Part shown: positions 47,534 through 56,312 of the stretch, one piece after another | How positions within the stretch are numbered: position 1 is the first letter of the stretch | How the letters are laid out: the number at the start of each line of letters is the position of its first letter | Source of the DNA: Pedobacter sp. ISL-64 | Lineage (GTDB): Bacteria > Bacteroidota > Bacteroidia > Sphingobacteriales > Sphingobacteriaceae | Length of the DNA stretch: 64,000 nt | Reading direction: 5' to 3' | Assembly: GCF_018613605.1 (NCBI RefSeq) | Contig: NZ_JAGGPU010000005.1 | Location: 124,001 to 188,000 of the forward strand | The notes under the pieces: generated by a model | Seen by the model: only the letters and a program-made list of their open reading frames with translations | What the model was told of the DNA's origin: nothing | Databases searched by the model: none | Made by a program: the position numbers and the translations under genes

Positions 47534-48040
47534 ATGGAAAACATCGAACAACTCATTATACCTGCCGCAAGAAAAGGCGATACAGAAGTTTTAAAAGAAC
47601 TAATACGCAGAGGAGCGGATATAAATTTTCAGGACGATAAAGGTTATACCGCTTTGATTATTGCCTGCTACAACAACCAGCTGGAAGCGGCAGCATACCT
47701 GATTGCTTCGGGAGCAGACCTAAATCTTGGAGATCAGGGAGGCAACACAGCTTTAATGGGTGCAGCATTTAAAGGCTATACCGATATTGCAAAACTATTG
47801 ATCGAAAGTGGGGCAGACATTAATCTTCAGCACGGAAACGGTGGAACTGCATTGATGTTTGCTGCAATGTTTGGCCGCAATGAGGTATTAAAACTACTTT
47901 TAACGCATGGCGCAAAAACTGGACTCCGGGATATCAGGGGGCAGCACGCATTAGATTTAGCCATTTTACAGGGGAACGAAGCTGGAGCAGAACTGCTTGA
48001 ATTATACAGCAAAAATGTTAATCTTGCAAAAGCGCCTTAA
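47534..48040 (+). CDS. Ankyrin-repeat protein
   Basis: A 168-residue cytosolic protein made of about four ankyrin repeats: recurring G-x-T-A-L-[IM]-x-A-[AC] turns (YTALIIACYN, NTALMGAAFK, GTALMFAAMF) and L-L-I-E-S-G-A-D-I-N helices. No signal peptide. The 3' end overlaps the end of the convergent 48018 gene by 23 bp. Ankyrin proteins are often paired with catalase genes (AnkB-KatB in Pseudomonas aeruginosa), and a catalase lies two genes away here, so a protective role toward catalase or haem is possible. Confidence 0.88.
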   Translation: MENIEQLIIPAARKGDTEVLKELIRRGADINFQDDKGYTALIIACYNNQLEAAAYLIASGADLNLGDQGGNTALMGAAFKGYTDIAKLLIESGADINLQHGNGGTALMFAAMFGRNEVLKLLLTHGAKTGLRDIRGQHALDLAILQGNEAGAELLELYSKNVNLAKAP

Positions 48041-48623
48041 CCAGCCCTTTCCACTGCGGATATGAAAAACCCAGTTTGGCGGCCATACCCACCATAAAAT
48101 TCCTTCCCTTATCATAAAGACTGCCATTATCCGTATTTGGAACTTCATTTCTGGCATGTTCTTCTGCACTAACACATCTTCTAATCTGCGTAATGATAAA
48201 GCTTGATGTAGCCTCACTTTTTAAAAAGTGGGCAGTTTCCTTTTTTCGCGACAAAGGGTGTGCACAGGGCCTTACTCTCATGGATAATGTTTGCTTTTTA
48301 TCGTCGCTTTCAGTTGTGATCTCCTCGATTTGAACCCAATCATAGCCCATTCCGGCCTGCGTTCCAGGACCGGGGATATCGATCCTGATATAATCATTTA
48401 ATTGCGCCAGCCTATCTGCACGGATGCCTTGAGGATCGATTAATTGGAAAGCAGATATACCTGCATAACGTCCCCATTCGTTTACTGACAATAATCTGGT
48501 ACACGCTCGTTCAAAAACCTTTACCGCTTCTGCCAGGGTGCTACAGTTCCTGCGCTCTATTACATCCATCTCGCTACCGGTATATTGGGTAGGCACGGTT
48601 TCTAAGTTGTTTTTATTTTCCAT
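48018..48623 (-). CDS. Conserved-looking hypothetical protein next to catalase
   Basis: A 201-residue soluble protein from the Met at 48623. The open frame reaches 48728, but that part overlaps the catalase coding end, so the later start is preferred; it lies 53 bp after the catalase stop. No signal or membrane segment. It contains a VFERACTRLLSVNEWGRYAG helix region, and a central beta region (YIRIDIPGPGTQAGMGYDWV). I do not recognise a family. Position suggests co-transcription with the catalase. Confidence 0.6.
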   Translation of the reverse strand: MENKNNLETVPTQYTGSEMDVIERRNCSTLAEAVKVFERACTRLLSVNEWGRYAGISAFQLIDPQGIRADRLAQLNDYIRIDIPGPGTQAGMGYDWVQIEEITTESDDKKQTLSMRVRPCAHPLSRKKETAHFLKSEATSSFIITQIRRCVSAEEHARNEVPNTDNGSLYDKGRNFMVGMAAKLGFSYPQWKGLVKALLQD

Positions 48624-48675
48624 AGCCAATAAATTTGGTGAAGGCCAACAGCCTTCACCTGGTTTGTACCTTAAA

Positions 48676-50868
48676 CTATGCTGGTATTTTTCTTTGAATT
48701 TCACGGTCCCAAAAGCGGTGCAGCGCAATCATTTCTGTAAAAGTCTTTGTAAGGGCATCAATATCCTCAGTAATCAAAATCCCTTCACGTATTGCGGTAC
48801 CGTCGGCGTATTCTGCCGGTAGCTTTTTAGCGAAATAAGTAGATTCCAATACTTGGAGCGCCTGTTTGTCGGCAGCAATTGCCTTACAATGCTTAAAAGC
48901 CTCATTTAAGAAATGAATGGCATTGGCTTCTCCACTAAGTGCATTAACTGAATCGACTCCTCCAGGCACGTATACTGCATCGTAAAGAACGGATGCTGCT
49001 GTTAGAAGACTTTCATCTACTGTAATATTTTTACCACCGGCTGAAATAATTTCACCCAACCTTGGCGCTATAATATGCACAACCGCTCCCTGTGCAACAA
49101 GGAAATCTTTAACTTTGCTAAGTGTCTGTTCATTTACTCCATCTGCAGCAAGTATTGCAATTTTTCTTGACTTGATGGTATCTTTGATCGTTGTAGCCAT
49201 ACTTAGCGCTATAGACCTTGCAAGGCTTCCTTTAGGGTTTACAGAAGCATAATCCTTCCTTTTGCCATCAGCTGGCAGGCTATTGTTTAGGTCTGCCAAC
49301 GGGATTTTTGGAATCTGCAGGCCAAGTGCCTGCGCAACTGCCTCAGCCAGGCCCTTATCTATCTGGGTTAATACAGCCAGCATACGCTCGCGGACCGGAA
49401 TAGCTTTTACTTTGCCGAGTTCAAAACTAAGGGCATCAATAAGGTGGTTTTTTTCGGCATTGCTCTGTGAATTGAAGAACAAACGGGCCTGCGAAAAATG
49501 ATCAAAAAAACTTCTGCTCCTTGCCCGGATCTTTCTGGCATCAATTACTTCATTATGACTTACAAAGCCACCCTGTGCAGCAGGTGCCTGCCTTGGGTCG
49601 TTTGCGCCGAGTCCGTTCGGACCATAACTGGTTTTACCCCTGTTAATTGTTTGGCGCATATGGCCATCGCGTTGGTTATTATGTACGGGAATTACAGGTC
49701 TGTTAATCGGGATTTCATGAAAATTTGGGCCACCCAATCGGATTAGCTGGGTATCGGTATAAGAAAACAATCTGCCTTGTAATAGCGGATCGTTAGTAAA
49801 ATCGATACCTGGCACAACATGACCAACATGGAAAGCGACCTGCTCCGTTTCAGCGAAAAAGTTATCGGGATTTCTGTTAAGTGTCATCTTACCAATACGC
49901 TGCACAGGAACAAGTTCTTCAGGGATCAGCTTGGTAGGATCCAACAGATCAAATTCAAACTTAAACTCATCAGCTTCAGGAACGATCTGCACACCGAGTT
50001 CCCATTCTGGAAAGGCGCCGGCCTCAATAGCATCCCAAAGATCCCTTCTATGAAAATCAGGGTCTTTGCCCGAAATATTCTGTGCCTCATCCCAAGCTAC
50101 CGAATGAACACCCAAAAGTGGCTTCCAGTGGAATTTAACAAAACTGGCTTCACCATTGGCATTCACAAACCTGAAGGTATGTACGCCAAAGCCCTCCATC
50201 ATGCGGTAGCTCCTTGGTATGGCGCGATCACTCATCAACCACATAATCATATGCGACGACTCTGGCATCTGAGAAATAAAATCCCAGAAAGTATCGTGAG
50301 CCGAAGCGGCCTGTGGCATTTCGTTATCAGGCTCTGGTTTTACTGCGTGAACAAGGTCTGGAAATTTAACCGCATCCTGAATAAAAAATACTGGCATGTT
50401 ATTACCCACAAGATCAAAGTTCCCCTGTTGGGTATAAAATTTTACTGCAAAGCCCCTTACATCACGTGCCAGGTCTGTCGATCCCCTGGAACCTGCTACT
50501 GTTGAAAACCTAACAAACACCGGAGTTTCTGCTCCCGGATCGCATAAAAATGCAGCCCTGGTTAACTTAGACATGTCTTCGTATACCTTAAAAACTCCAT
50601 GTGCAGCCGAACCCCTGGCATGCACTACCCTTTCGGGTATGCGTTCATGATCGAAATGTGTAATTTTCTCCCTAAGGATAAAATCCTCTAAAAGTGTTGC
50701 TCCTCTTTCTCCGGCTTTGAGCGAATTCTGATCATCGTTAATACCGACCCCATGGTTAGTTGTTAAAAATTCGCCTGTCGAATCTGCTACGAAAGATTCG
50801 AGATTAGCCGTCTTATCATTTTCCGGCTGGGCAGGTTTAGTTTTTCTTTTTGGTGCTTTCTTGTCCAT
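48676..50868 (-). CDS. katE: Large-subunit catalase (HPII/KatE type)
   Basis: A 730-residue monofunctional haem catalase that dismutates hydrogen peroxide. The N-terminal arm is Lys-rich; the core has active-site H83 (RVVHARGSAAHG), the Asn of LVGNNMPVFF (about N156) and the haem-ligand Tyr in RLFSYTDTQLIRLGG. The extra C-terminal 150 residues form the flavodoxin/class-I-amidotransferase-like domain of clade-2 catalases (KIAILAADGVNEQ, YDAVYVPGGVDSVNAL). Length fits E. coli HPII (753). No signal peptide, so cytosolic. Neighbours are a hypothetical protein and an ankyrin protein. Confidence 0.95.
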   Translation of the reverse strand: MDKKAPKRKTKPAQPENDKTANLESFVADSTGEFLTTNHGVGINDDQNSLKAGERGATLLEDFILREKITHFDHERIPERVVHARGSAAHGVFKVYEDMSKLTRAAFLCDPGAETPVFVRFSTVAGSRGSTDLARDVRGFAVKFYTQQGNFDLVGNNMPVFFIQDAVKFPDLVHAVKPEPDNEMPQAASAHDTFWDFISQMPESSHMIMWLMSDRAIPRSYRMMEGFGVHTFRFVNANGEASFVKFHWKPLLGVHSVAWDEAQNISGKDPDFHRRDLWDAIEAGAFPEWELGVQIVPEADEFKFEFDLLDPTKLIPEELVPVQRIGKMTLNRNPDNFFAETEQVAFHVGHVVPGIDFTNDPLLQGRLFSYTDTQLIRLGGPNFHEIPINRPVIPVHNNQRDGHMRQTINRGKTSYGPNGLGANDPRQAPAAQGGFVSHNEVIDARKIRARSRSFFDHFSQARLFFNSQSNAEKNHLIDALSFELGKVKAIPVRERMLAVLTQIDKGLAEAVAQALGLQIPKIPLADLNNSLPADGKRKDYASVNPKGSLARSIALSMATTIKDTIKSRKIAILAADGVNEQTLSKVKDFLVAQGAVVHIIAPRLGEIISAGGKNITVDESLLTAASVLYDAVYVPGGVDSVNALSGEANAIHFLNEAFKHCKAIAADKQALQVLESTYFAKKLPAEYADGTAIREGILITEDIDALTKTFTEMIALHRFWDREIQRKIPA

Positions 50869-51321
50869 AGTTTTTTGCTTGCGCCTCTTTTTGGGCTATT
50901 AACAATTAATTTTCTTCTGTGATTAATGCATTACTGGTTGAGGGAAAAACTATCGGCCAATGTGCCGTTGGCACGGACAAAGTTTATCTTTGCCAATGTA
51001 TTTTCATCAACAATCTCTGATATTTTTTATGGCACCGGATGTATTTTCGGTGGCATATAGAAAACCTGCAAAAACAACAAATGGTTTTAACAATTTGCCC
51101 TACCATGTTAAGTACCAACTTTGGGCAACGCTTTTAAAAACTCTGCTTAGGGATAACTAAGTACTTACACTATTAGCGTCCGTAAAGTTCGGTTTCTGAT
51201 TTCAACCATTTTCGAAGCGCTTTGTTTGCTTCATTTTTTAACTAACCAAAAGTTGTATTGTTGTCGTGGGTTCCGGTATAGATAATAAAAGTGTTTATTG
51301 AATTATACGCTTTCAAAAAAA
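50869..51321. other. About 450 bp upstream of the catalase, no gene seen
   Basis: Presumed catalase promoter region. One plus-strand frame (50960-51160) has no family features and no credible start context. Nothing else is recognised. Confidence 0.4.
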
Positions 51322-51516
51322 TTAATCCTGATGAGGAGTTCCGTAATCTTCTGCGCGGTCTGCATCCGAATCCGATTTTGCTGCCTGTTTTGATAATTCC
51401 CTGGCAGATGCCTCATCCTGGTAAGCACTATCTGCATCACTAGCCTCAATCTGTGAATGCGGTACAATACCAACCGTATTTTCATTGTCCTGTTGATCTG
51501 TTTTTTTGTTTTCCAT
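51322..51516 (-). CDS. Small hydrophilic protein
   Basis: A 64-residue protein starting MENKKTDQQDNENTVG and ending AEDYGTPHQD; rich in Asp, Ser, Ala and Gln. The start at 51516 is preferred over 51534, which adds only MFKLKT. It is probably disordered, with no recognised family. It faces the iron-permease-like gene across a palindromic region. Confidence 0.5.
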   Translation of the reverse strand: MENKKTDQQDNENTVGIVPHSQIEASDADSAYQDEASARELSKQAAKSDSDADRAEDYGTPHQD

Positions 51517-51656
51517 TGTTTTAAGTTTAAACATTCAAAATTATTTCCTGCAAGAAGCGCAAACCTTTGTTTTAAAGCATGTACTTCATTAAATAAACAA
51601 GGTAAACTGTTACAGGTTTGATTTATTTAACGGTTAAAGTATTTGGTTACAACACC

Positions 51657-51683
51657 GGTTAACATTTCAATTAAATGTTAACC
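51657..51683. promoter_or_regulatory. Perfect 27-bp palindrome, candidate operator
   Basis: Arms GGTTAACATTT and AAATGTTAACC are exact complements around CAATT. It lies between the divergent genes at 51516 (minus) and 51844 (plus). No T-run follows, so an operator is more likely than a terminator. The regulator is unknown. Confidence 0.5.
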
Positions 51684-51843
51684 AGCAGACACAGTACCAA
51701 CATGTGTTTAATAACTTAAAAAAGGAACGCCCAGGTATTTATATCCCCAAAGCCAGCAAGAGAAAACAAAAACTGAAAACCATCTGAAATTTTCACCTGT
51801 TTATATAACCAAAAACAACCCCTTAGACTTAATACTAAAGAAT

Positions 51844-52323
51844 ATGACAAACAAGCAAAACTTTTTTGAGCGTATATCTGACAGGATTACTTATTGGACC
51901 GGAAGTGCAAGCGCCTTCACCATAGCTGTCGGCATTATCGTAATCTGGGGCATTAGCGGACCTATTTTTAACTATTCGGATACCTGGCAACTGGTTATTA
52001 ATACCGGAACAACAATTATTACTTTTTTAATGGTATTTCTGATCCAAAAAACCCAGAATAAGGACTCGAAAGCCATACAATTAAAACTTAATGAGTTATT
52101 GGCAGCCAGCAGACATGCCAGTAACCGCATGGTTGATATAGAAGATCTTTCGGAAGCAGAACTGGATGTACTGCACAAATACTATGCGAAACTTTCTGAT
52201 GTGGCAGAAAAAGAAGAAGATATCCACCATTCCCATTCAATTGATTCTGCAAAGAAACGTTCAGAAGAAAAATTAACAGGTGAACCCAGATTAGTTAAAA
52301 ATAAAAAAATGGTTAAACCTTAG
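51844..52323 (+). CDS. Low-affinity iron permease-like membrane protein
   Basis: A 159-residue protein with two membrane helices (about 22-40 and 52-70, ISGPIFNYSDTWQL between them) and a cytosolic tail. The region TGSASAFTIAVGIIVIWGIS and FLIQKTQNKDSKAIQLKLNELL, together with DIEDLSEAEL, matches the bacterial low-affinity iron permease family. The last 40 residues are charged and His/Lys-rich. Actual iron transport by bacterial members is not well established; a stress role is possible. Confidence 0.8.
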   Translation: MTNKQNFFERISDRITYWTGSASAFTIAVGIIVIWGISGPIFNYSDTWQLVINTGTTIITFLMVFLIQKTQNKDSKAIQLKLNELLAASRHASNRMVDIEDLSEAELDVLHKYYAKLSDVAEKEEDIHHSHSIDSAKKRSEEKLTGEPRLVKNKKMVKP

Positions 52324-52479
52324 TTGTTTCATTTATAATTTAATAGCACATTAATTAATAAGCTAAGCTTATATTTCTGCTATGAAAAATAAAAACAACC
52401 CGAACCAACACTGCTTTTTTATTGTTTATTACTTAAATACAGCAATAAGCAATCAACTTTAAATTATGATAAAACAAAT

Positions 52480-52776
52480 ATGAGCAACCTACCCTTAAAT
52501 AACAACCAAGAAGATCTGCATAAGTTAAAGAAAAAATTTGATGATGGGTTAATTGAATCATCATGGAGCGAAAATGGAGAATTGACCTATATTATCAACG
52601 ATGGATTGGATTTAAATGAATATGCTAACCTGGCCAAACAGATTCTGGAAAGTGAAGGCGATATTGCCCATGATTTTACCGGCAAGGTTACCAATAAATC
52701 AGGAACTTCATCCGCAAGATTCGAATACAGGTCTGGCTGGTTTTTAGATGGCATGGCTGATGGAGAAATTGAATAA
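52480..52776 (+). CDS. Hypothetical protein, 98 residues
   Basis: A soluble acidic protein with no signal or Cys. It has alternating charged helix (EDLHKLKKKFDDGLIESSW) and strand (ELTYIINDGLDLNEYANLAK) and ends GWFLDGMADGEIE. I do not recognise a family. It lies 38 bp before the DUF72 gene on the same strand and may be co-transcribed with it. Confidence 0.6.
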   Translation: MSNLPLNNNQEDLHKLKKKFDDGLIESSWSENGELTYIINDGLDLNEYANLAKQILESEGDIAHDFTGKVTNKSGTSSARFEYRSGWFLDGMADGEIE

Positions 52777-52814
52777 CCGGTAGCAGCAATGTGCAAACAT
52801 ACTGATAACGAAAT

Positions 52815-53567
52815 ATGAAATTAGGGAAAGCATACATCGGCACATCGGGATGGAAATACCGCCATTGGGAAGGCAATTTTTATCCTGATGATCTTAAAAA
52901 GAAAGATCAGTTTAAATATTTTACCGAACATTTCGATACTGTAGAGCTGAATAATTCATTTTATCGCCAACCAAGTATTGATAACTTTAAGCAATGGCAA
53001 TTGCAAAGCCCGAAAAATTTCACTTATACTGTTAAAGCCAATAGATATTTTACACATCTCAAAAAATTGAATGTGGAAAAGGCCGAAATCCTGGATTTTT
53101 TAAAAGCCAGTGAAGGGCTGGAAAACAAACTGGGACCTATGCTTTTTCAGCTCCCGCCTAAATGGAAATTAAATACCGAAAGGCTGGAAAGGTTTTTAGA
53201 ATTGCTTCCTAAAAAGCACCGATACACTTTCGAATTTAGAAATCCAAGTTGGTATCATGATGATGTATTTATGCTGCTCGCCAAACATAACTGTGCTTTT
53301 TGCATTTATGAGCTGGCCGGGCATCAATCTCCCATTTTGAGCACAGCAGATTTTGTGTATATCAGACTACACGGACCTGAAGGAAAATATCAGGGAAGTT
53401 ACAACGAGCATAGCTTAACAAAATGGAACAACATGTTAATTTCGTGGATCAAAGAAGGAAAAGACGTGTACCTCTATTTCGATAATGACCAGGCTGGTTA
53501 TGCTGCTTTTAATGCGCTCGAAATAAAAAAGATGATCGGTCCAGCGTATCAAAAATTTGGCAAGTAA
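52815..53567 (+). CDS. DUF72 family protein
   Basis: A 250-residue TIM-barrel-like DUF72 (YecE-type) protein. Marks: GTSGWKYRHWEGNFYPDD near the start, FDTVELNNSFYRQPS, FTYTVKANRYFTHLKKL, GPMLFQLPPKW, YTFEFRNPSWY, and VYIRLHGPEGKYQGSY, with a final YLYFDNDQAGYAAFNAL. No signal peptide. Biochemical role is not established for the family; an intramolecular phosphatase or nuclease-like fold has been suggested. Length is typical. Confidence 0.92.
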   Translation: MKLGKAYIGTSGWKYRHWEGNFYPDDLKKKDQFKYFTEHFDTVELNNSFYRQPSIDNFKQWQLQSPKNFTYTVKANRYFTHLKKLNVEKAEILDFLKASEGLENKLGPMLFQLPPKWKLNTERLERFLELLPKKHRYTFEFRNPSWYHDDVFMLLAKHNCAFCIYELAGHQSPILSTADFVYIRLHGPEGKYQGSYNEHSLTKWNNMLISWIKEGKDVYLYFDNDQAGYAAFNALEIKKMIGPAYQKFGK

Positions 53568-53670
53568 AAAAATTAGGCTAAAATACCCAAGCTTATGTTG
53601 GTTAATTTTTCGCTTTGCTTAAAACTTTTAATCTGATGGTTCTGTTTATTTTAACAAAGTAAACCGCATT

Positions 53671-53946
53671 ATGGCAAATACGAAAAACGACAGAAAAGAC
53701 CTTGAGAAAGGTAATCAAAGGAAAAACCAGGAACAGCTAAATCAAATTGCTTTGGGCAATACTGAAATAAAAAACACGCCGTTAACCAATAACAACGATC
53801 TTTTAAGTTTGCCCAAAACCTCTGGCACAGGTGCGAACCCTGCCGCGGCCTCCCCCCATTCGCTTATTGTACACGAAGATGAAAAGGATAAAGACAGGTA
53901 TGAAGAAGGCAACAATAAAGATCAAAAAAATGCCACTACAAAATAA
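53671..53946 (+). CDS. Small hydrophilic, Asn/Lys-rich protein
   Basis: A 91-residue polar protein, starting MANTKNDRKDLEKGNQRKN and ending in a K-D-Q-K-N-A-T-T-K tail, with a central S-L-P-K-T-S-G-T-G stretch. Probably disordered. The start is supported by an A-rich upstream region and lack of overlap with neighbours. Family unknown. Confidence 0.55.
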   Translation: MANTKNDRKDLEKGNQRKNQEQLNQIALGNTEIKNTPLTNNNDLLSLPKTSGTGANPAAASPHSLIVHEDEKDKDRYEEGNNKDQKNATTK

Positions 53947-54004
53947 CCCGAAAACGCAAATGGTATTTTTAATGAACAAATTTTAGTGTACAAACTATTT
54001 ATTT

Positions 54005-54385
54005 ATGAGTAAACTGATCTGTATACTTGAGGATGATGCAGGGATAAGAGATATATTACAGTTCCTGCTTTTAGAAGAAGGCTACCAGGTAGCATGTTAT
54101 ACTACCGTTAATGAGTTTTTGAGCAGAAAAAATATCAATCCAGACCTTTATTTATTAGATGTAATGCTGCCCGACGGCAACGGCATGGCGGTATGTAAAC
54201 TGCTTAAGGCTGACCCTCAAACCGCTGCGACACCAGTAATTATGATGAGTGCCCATGCCGATATAAAACAAATGACCAGCGGATGTAATGCCGAAGAATT
54301 TGTGGTAAAACCCTTTGATATCTTTGTATTACTAAAAAAGATTGTCAATCTATTAAATTTAAAAAGTGCTGCAAAGGATACATAA
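54005..54385 (+). CDS. Single-domain response regulator
   Basis: A 126-residue CheY-like receiver with no output domain. Acidic pair E9-D10-D11, phospho-acceptor D52 in YLLDVMLPDGNG, switch region MMSAHAD, and Lys in EFVVKPFD. It has no kinase beside it; the nearest is the kai-operon kinase at 42.6 kb, which lacks a receiver and is a conceivable but unproven partner. It would act by protein-protein contact. Confidence 0.92.
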   Translation: MSKLICILEDDAGIRDILQFLLLEEGYQVACYTTVNEFLSRKNINPDLYLLDVMLPDGNGMAVCKLLKADPQTAATPVIMMSAHADIKQMTSGCNAEEFVVKPFDIFVLLKKIVNLLNLKSAAKDT

Positions 54386-54484
54386 GTGGTTAATTAAACT
54401 TCAGCCAGGTTAGATTAAAACTTTGTATAATTATAGCGCGAACACCAGAACAATAAAAACTGGGGGCGGTAACATCAGCTTTGC

Positions 54485-54988
54485 TTATTTTTTTAAGCCT
54501 TGGATTTCATTCAGGTCTGCCGTCCAATGGGCAATTTTTGCTTCAGCCCAGGCCCTCAAATCAGGGTTGAGCAATCCTGCAGAACCAGTAGCTTTTACGT
54601 GAAAACCAATCATTTTTTGGTCTGAATCTATGAGAAGTGAATGTAACTGTTCAAATTGGACCGGATTATGTTGACGCAATAGCGTTAGTTTTTGTAAGTG
54701 TTCTGCTTTGAGCGAAGTTTGTAAAAATTGATCCTTTGTATTTGTATTTGCTACTAACTGCTGAATATAGGCTTGATTTTCATCCCCTCTCCTGATGCCT
54801 AAATTCTTAATTTCTGGCGCATCAGCCATCTTTTGTAGTTCAAGGTTCAACTGCTGCTGATATTGCATTTCAGGATACACCGAGTCGGTAAATTCGCGAT
54901 CGTGCATGGTAAATTCGGTCTGATCATGCTTACAGCCAAGCAAAAACAGCGCAACGATTAGAAATAGACAAAACTGAGGATATTTCAT
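54485..54988 (-). CDS. DUF4142-like lipoprotein
   Basis: A 167-residue helical lipoprotein. The start at 54988 gives a signal with lipobox LLGC; the frame runs 60 codons further but that part has no credible domain. A helical region with QMQYQQQ-like heptads, NLGIRRGDENQAYIQQLV and GFHVKATGSAGLLNPDLR fits the ferritin-like DUF4142 family loosely. The expected metal-binding His pattern is weak. Function unknown; probably in the envelope. Confidence 0.6.
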   Translation of the reverse strand: MKYPQFCLFLIVALFLLGCKHDQTEFTMHDREFTDSVYPEMQYQQQLNLELQKMADAPEIKNLGIRRGDENQAYIQQLVANTNTKDQFLQTSLKAEHLQKLTLLRQHNPVQFEQLHSLLIDSDQKMIGFHVKATGSAGLLNPDLRAWAEAKIAHWTADLNEIQGLKK

Positions 54989-55260
54989 GATTTTAATGCT
55001 TTTACTAAATATTAATTTACCTATTAATAAACCAGCACAATTGTTCCCCATACTTATCTGGTTTTTCACCATAAAACAAAATAAGAACAGAGATAGTTTT
55101 ATAAAATAATTGTTGATCGTGCAGAAAAGCATAAAAAATACCAATGGTTGTGCAGTAAATAATTGCACGGACTAAAAAGAAACTGAAAAGAAAAATTCGT
55201 AAAACTTTCACAAAAGCGCAATTGTTTTATTACCAGTATTTTAACACTAATTCTATTCTT

Positions 55261-55461
55261 ATGAAAAAACTTATGATTATGATGCTGGCCTGCTCAATCT
55301 GCCTGGCATCAGTTGCTCAAACACGGCAAGACACCACCAAAAAAAAGACAGAAAAAACAAAGCCTGCAAAGAAAAGCAAAGAATGGCCGTCTAAAAAAGA
55401 CACCACCAAACGTGACACGCTCAAACGTGACACCATGTACAAAACCAATCCAGTACATTAA
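55261..55461 (+). CDS. Small secreted basic protein
   Basis: A 66-residue protein whose start at 55261 gives a clean signal peptide (MKKLMIMMLACSICLASVAQ). The mature part of about 46 residues is Lys/Thr/Asp-rich with repeated K-[KR]-D-T units (KKDTTKRDTLKRDTMYK). A terminator follows the stop at once. Function unknown; it could be a surface or periplasmic disordered peptide. Confidence 0.6.
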   Translation: MKKLMIMMLACSICLASVAQTRQDTTKKKTEKTKPAKKSKEWPSKKDTTKRDTLKRDTMYKTNPVH

Positions 55462-55463
55462 GC

Positions 55464-55486
55464 AAGGGCCCTCACGGGCCTTTTTT
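55464..55486 (+). terminator. Rho-independent terminator
   Basis: Stem AAGGGCCC, loop TCAC, GGGCC and a run of six T, directly after the small secreted protein gene. It also separates it from the convergent surE. Confidence 0.8.
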
Positions 55487-55517
55487 AATGCATCAACAAT
55501 TTTTCTAAAAATTTAAG

Positions 55518-56246
55518 TTATTTAGACATCAAGTGGCTTACAAGCTCAACCTCATTGGTCAAATCTAACCGCAACGGCGTAATAGAAACATAACCATGAT
55601 CAATAGCCCAACGGTCGGTGTCTTCTTCGGCCGGCTCAAGCGGAGTTACAGTAATCCAAAAATGTTTCCGTCCCATCGGATCTTCTCCTGGAACAACATT
55701 TCCATCATACAGGCGTACAGACTGCCGCGTCCACTTAATGCCCTTAGGTTCTGGCGGAAAATTAACATTATACAGGGCAAGCTCGTTGTTTATAAATAAT
55801 TCCTCGAGTGAACTGACCACAAAGGATTTTAGTTTTTCGAAATCAGGTTCGGTACGGCCAACCGGCGTACTTAAAGCAATGCCTTTTACGCCCAAAAGAA
55901 CAGCTTGTTTTGCCGCGGCTAATGTTCCCGAATGCCACATGGAATTGCCTAAATTTGGTCCCATATTAATCCCCGAAAGCACCACATTGGTATCAGGGTA
56001 TAAGTGCAGGCCAAGTGCAACACAATCGGCCGGTGTACCGTTTACACGAAAGGCATCTATACCCTCAAAAGCAATCGGCGATTTTTTGTAGCTCAAAGGC
56101 CGTGAATGTGTTATTGCATGGCCCATAGATGACTGTTCTACATCAGGGGCAACAATTCTTACTGAGCCAAAAGTTTTGGCAATGTTGGCAAGTGCTGCTA
56201 TTCCGGGGCTATAAATGCCATCGTCATTGGTGATCAAGATATTCAT
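55518..56246 (-). CDS. surE: 5'/3'-nucleotidase SurE
   Basis: A 242-residue SurE phosphatase that dephosphorylates nucleoside monophosphates. The family opening MNILITNDDG includes metal ligands D8 and D9, followed by VRIVAPDVEQSSMGHAIT, GTPADCVALG and VLSGINMGPNLGNSMWHSGT. Length is normal. It is divergent from the lipid kinase gene with a 66-bp gap. Confidence 0.95.
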   Translation of the reverse strand: MNILITNDDGIYSPGIAALANIAKTFGSVRIVAPDVEQSSMGHAITHSRPLSYKKSPIAFEGIDAFRVNGTPADCVALGLHLYPDTNVVLSGINMGPNLGNSMWHSGTLAAAKQAVLLGVKGIALSTPVGRTEPDFEKLKSFVVSSLEELFINNELALYNVNFPPEPKGIKWTRQSVRLYDGNVVPGEDPMGRKHFWITVTPLEPAEEDTDRWAIDHGYVSITPLRLDLTNEVELVSHLMSK

Positions 56247-56312
56247 TTCTATTTTTTTTACTGTTTATACCTCTTAATAAAACTAAGTCTGGCCTGTATT
56301 GTTCAAATAAAG

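Noticed and set aside
50960-51160. Plus-strand frame of 66 codons upstream of the catalase gene
   Set aside because: Odd composition, no homologous pattern and placement in a likely promoter region.
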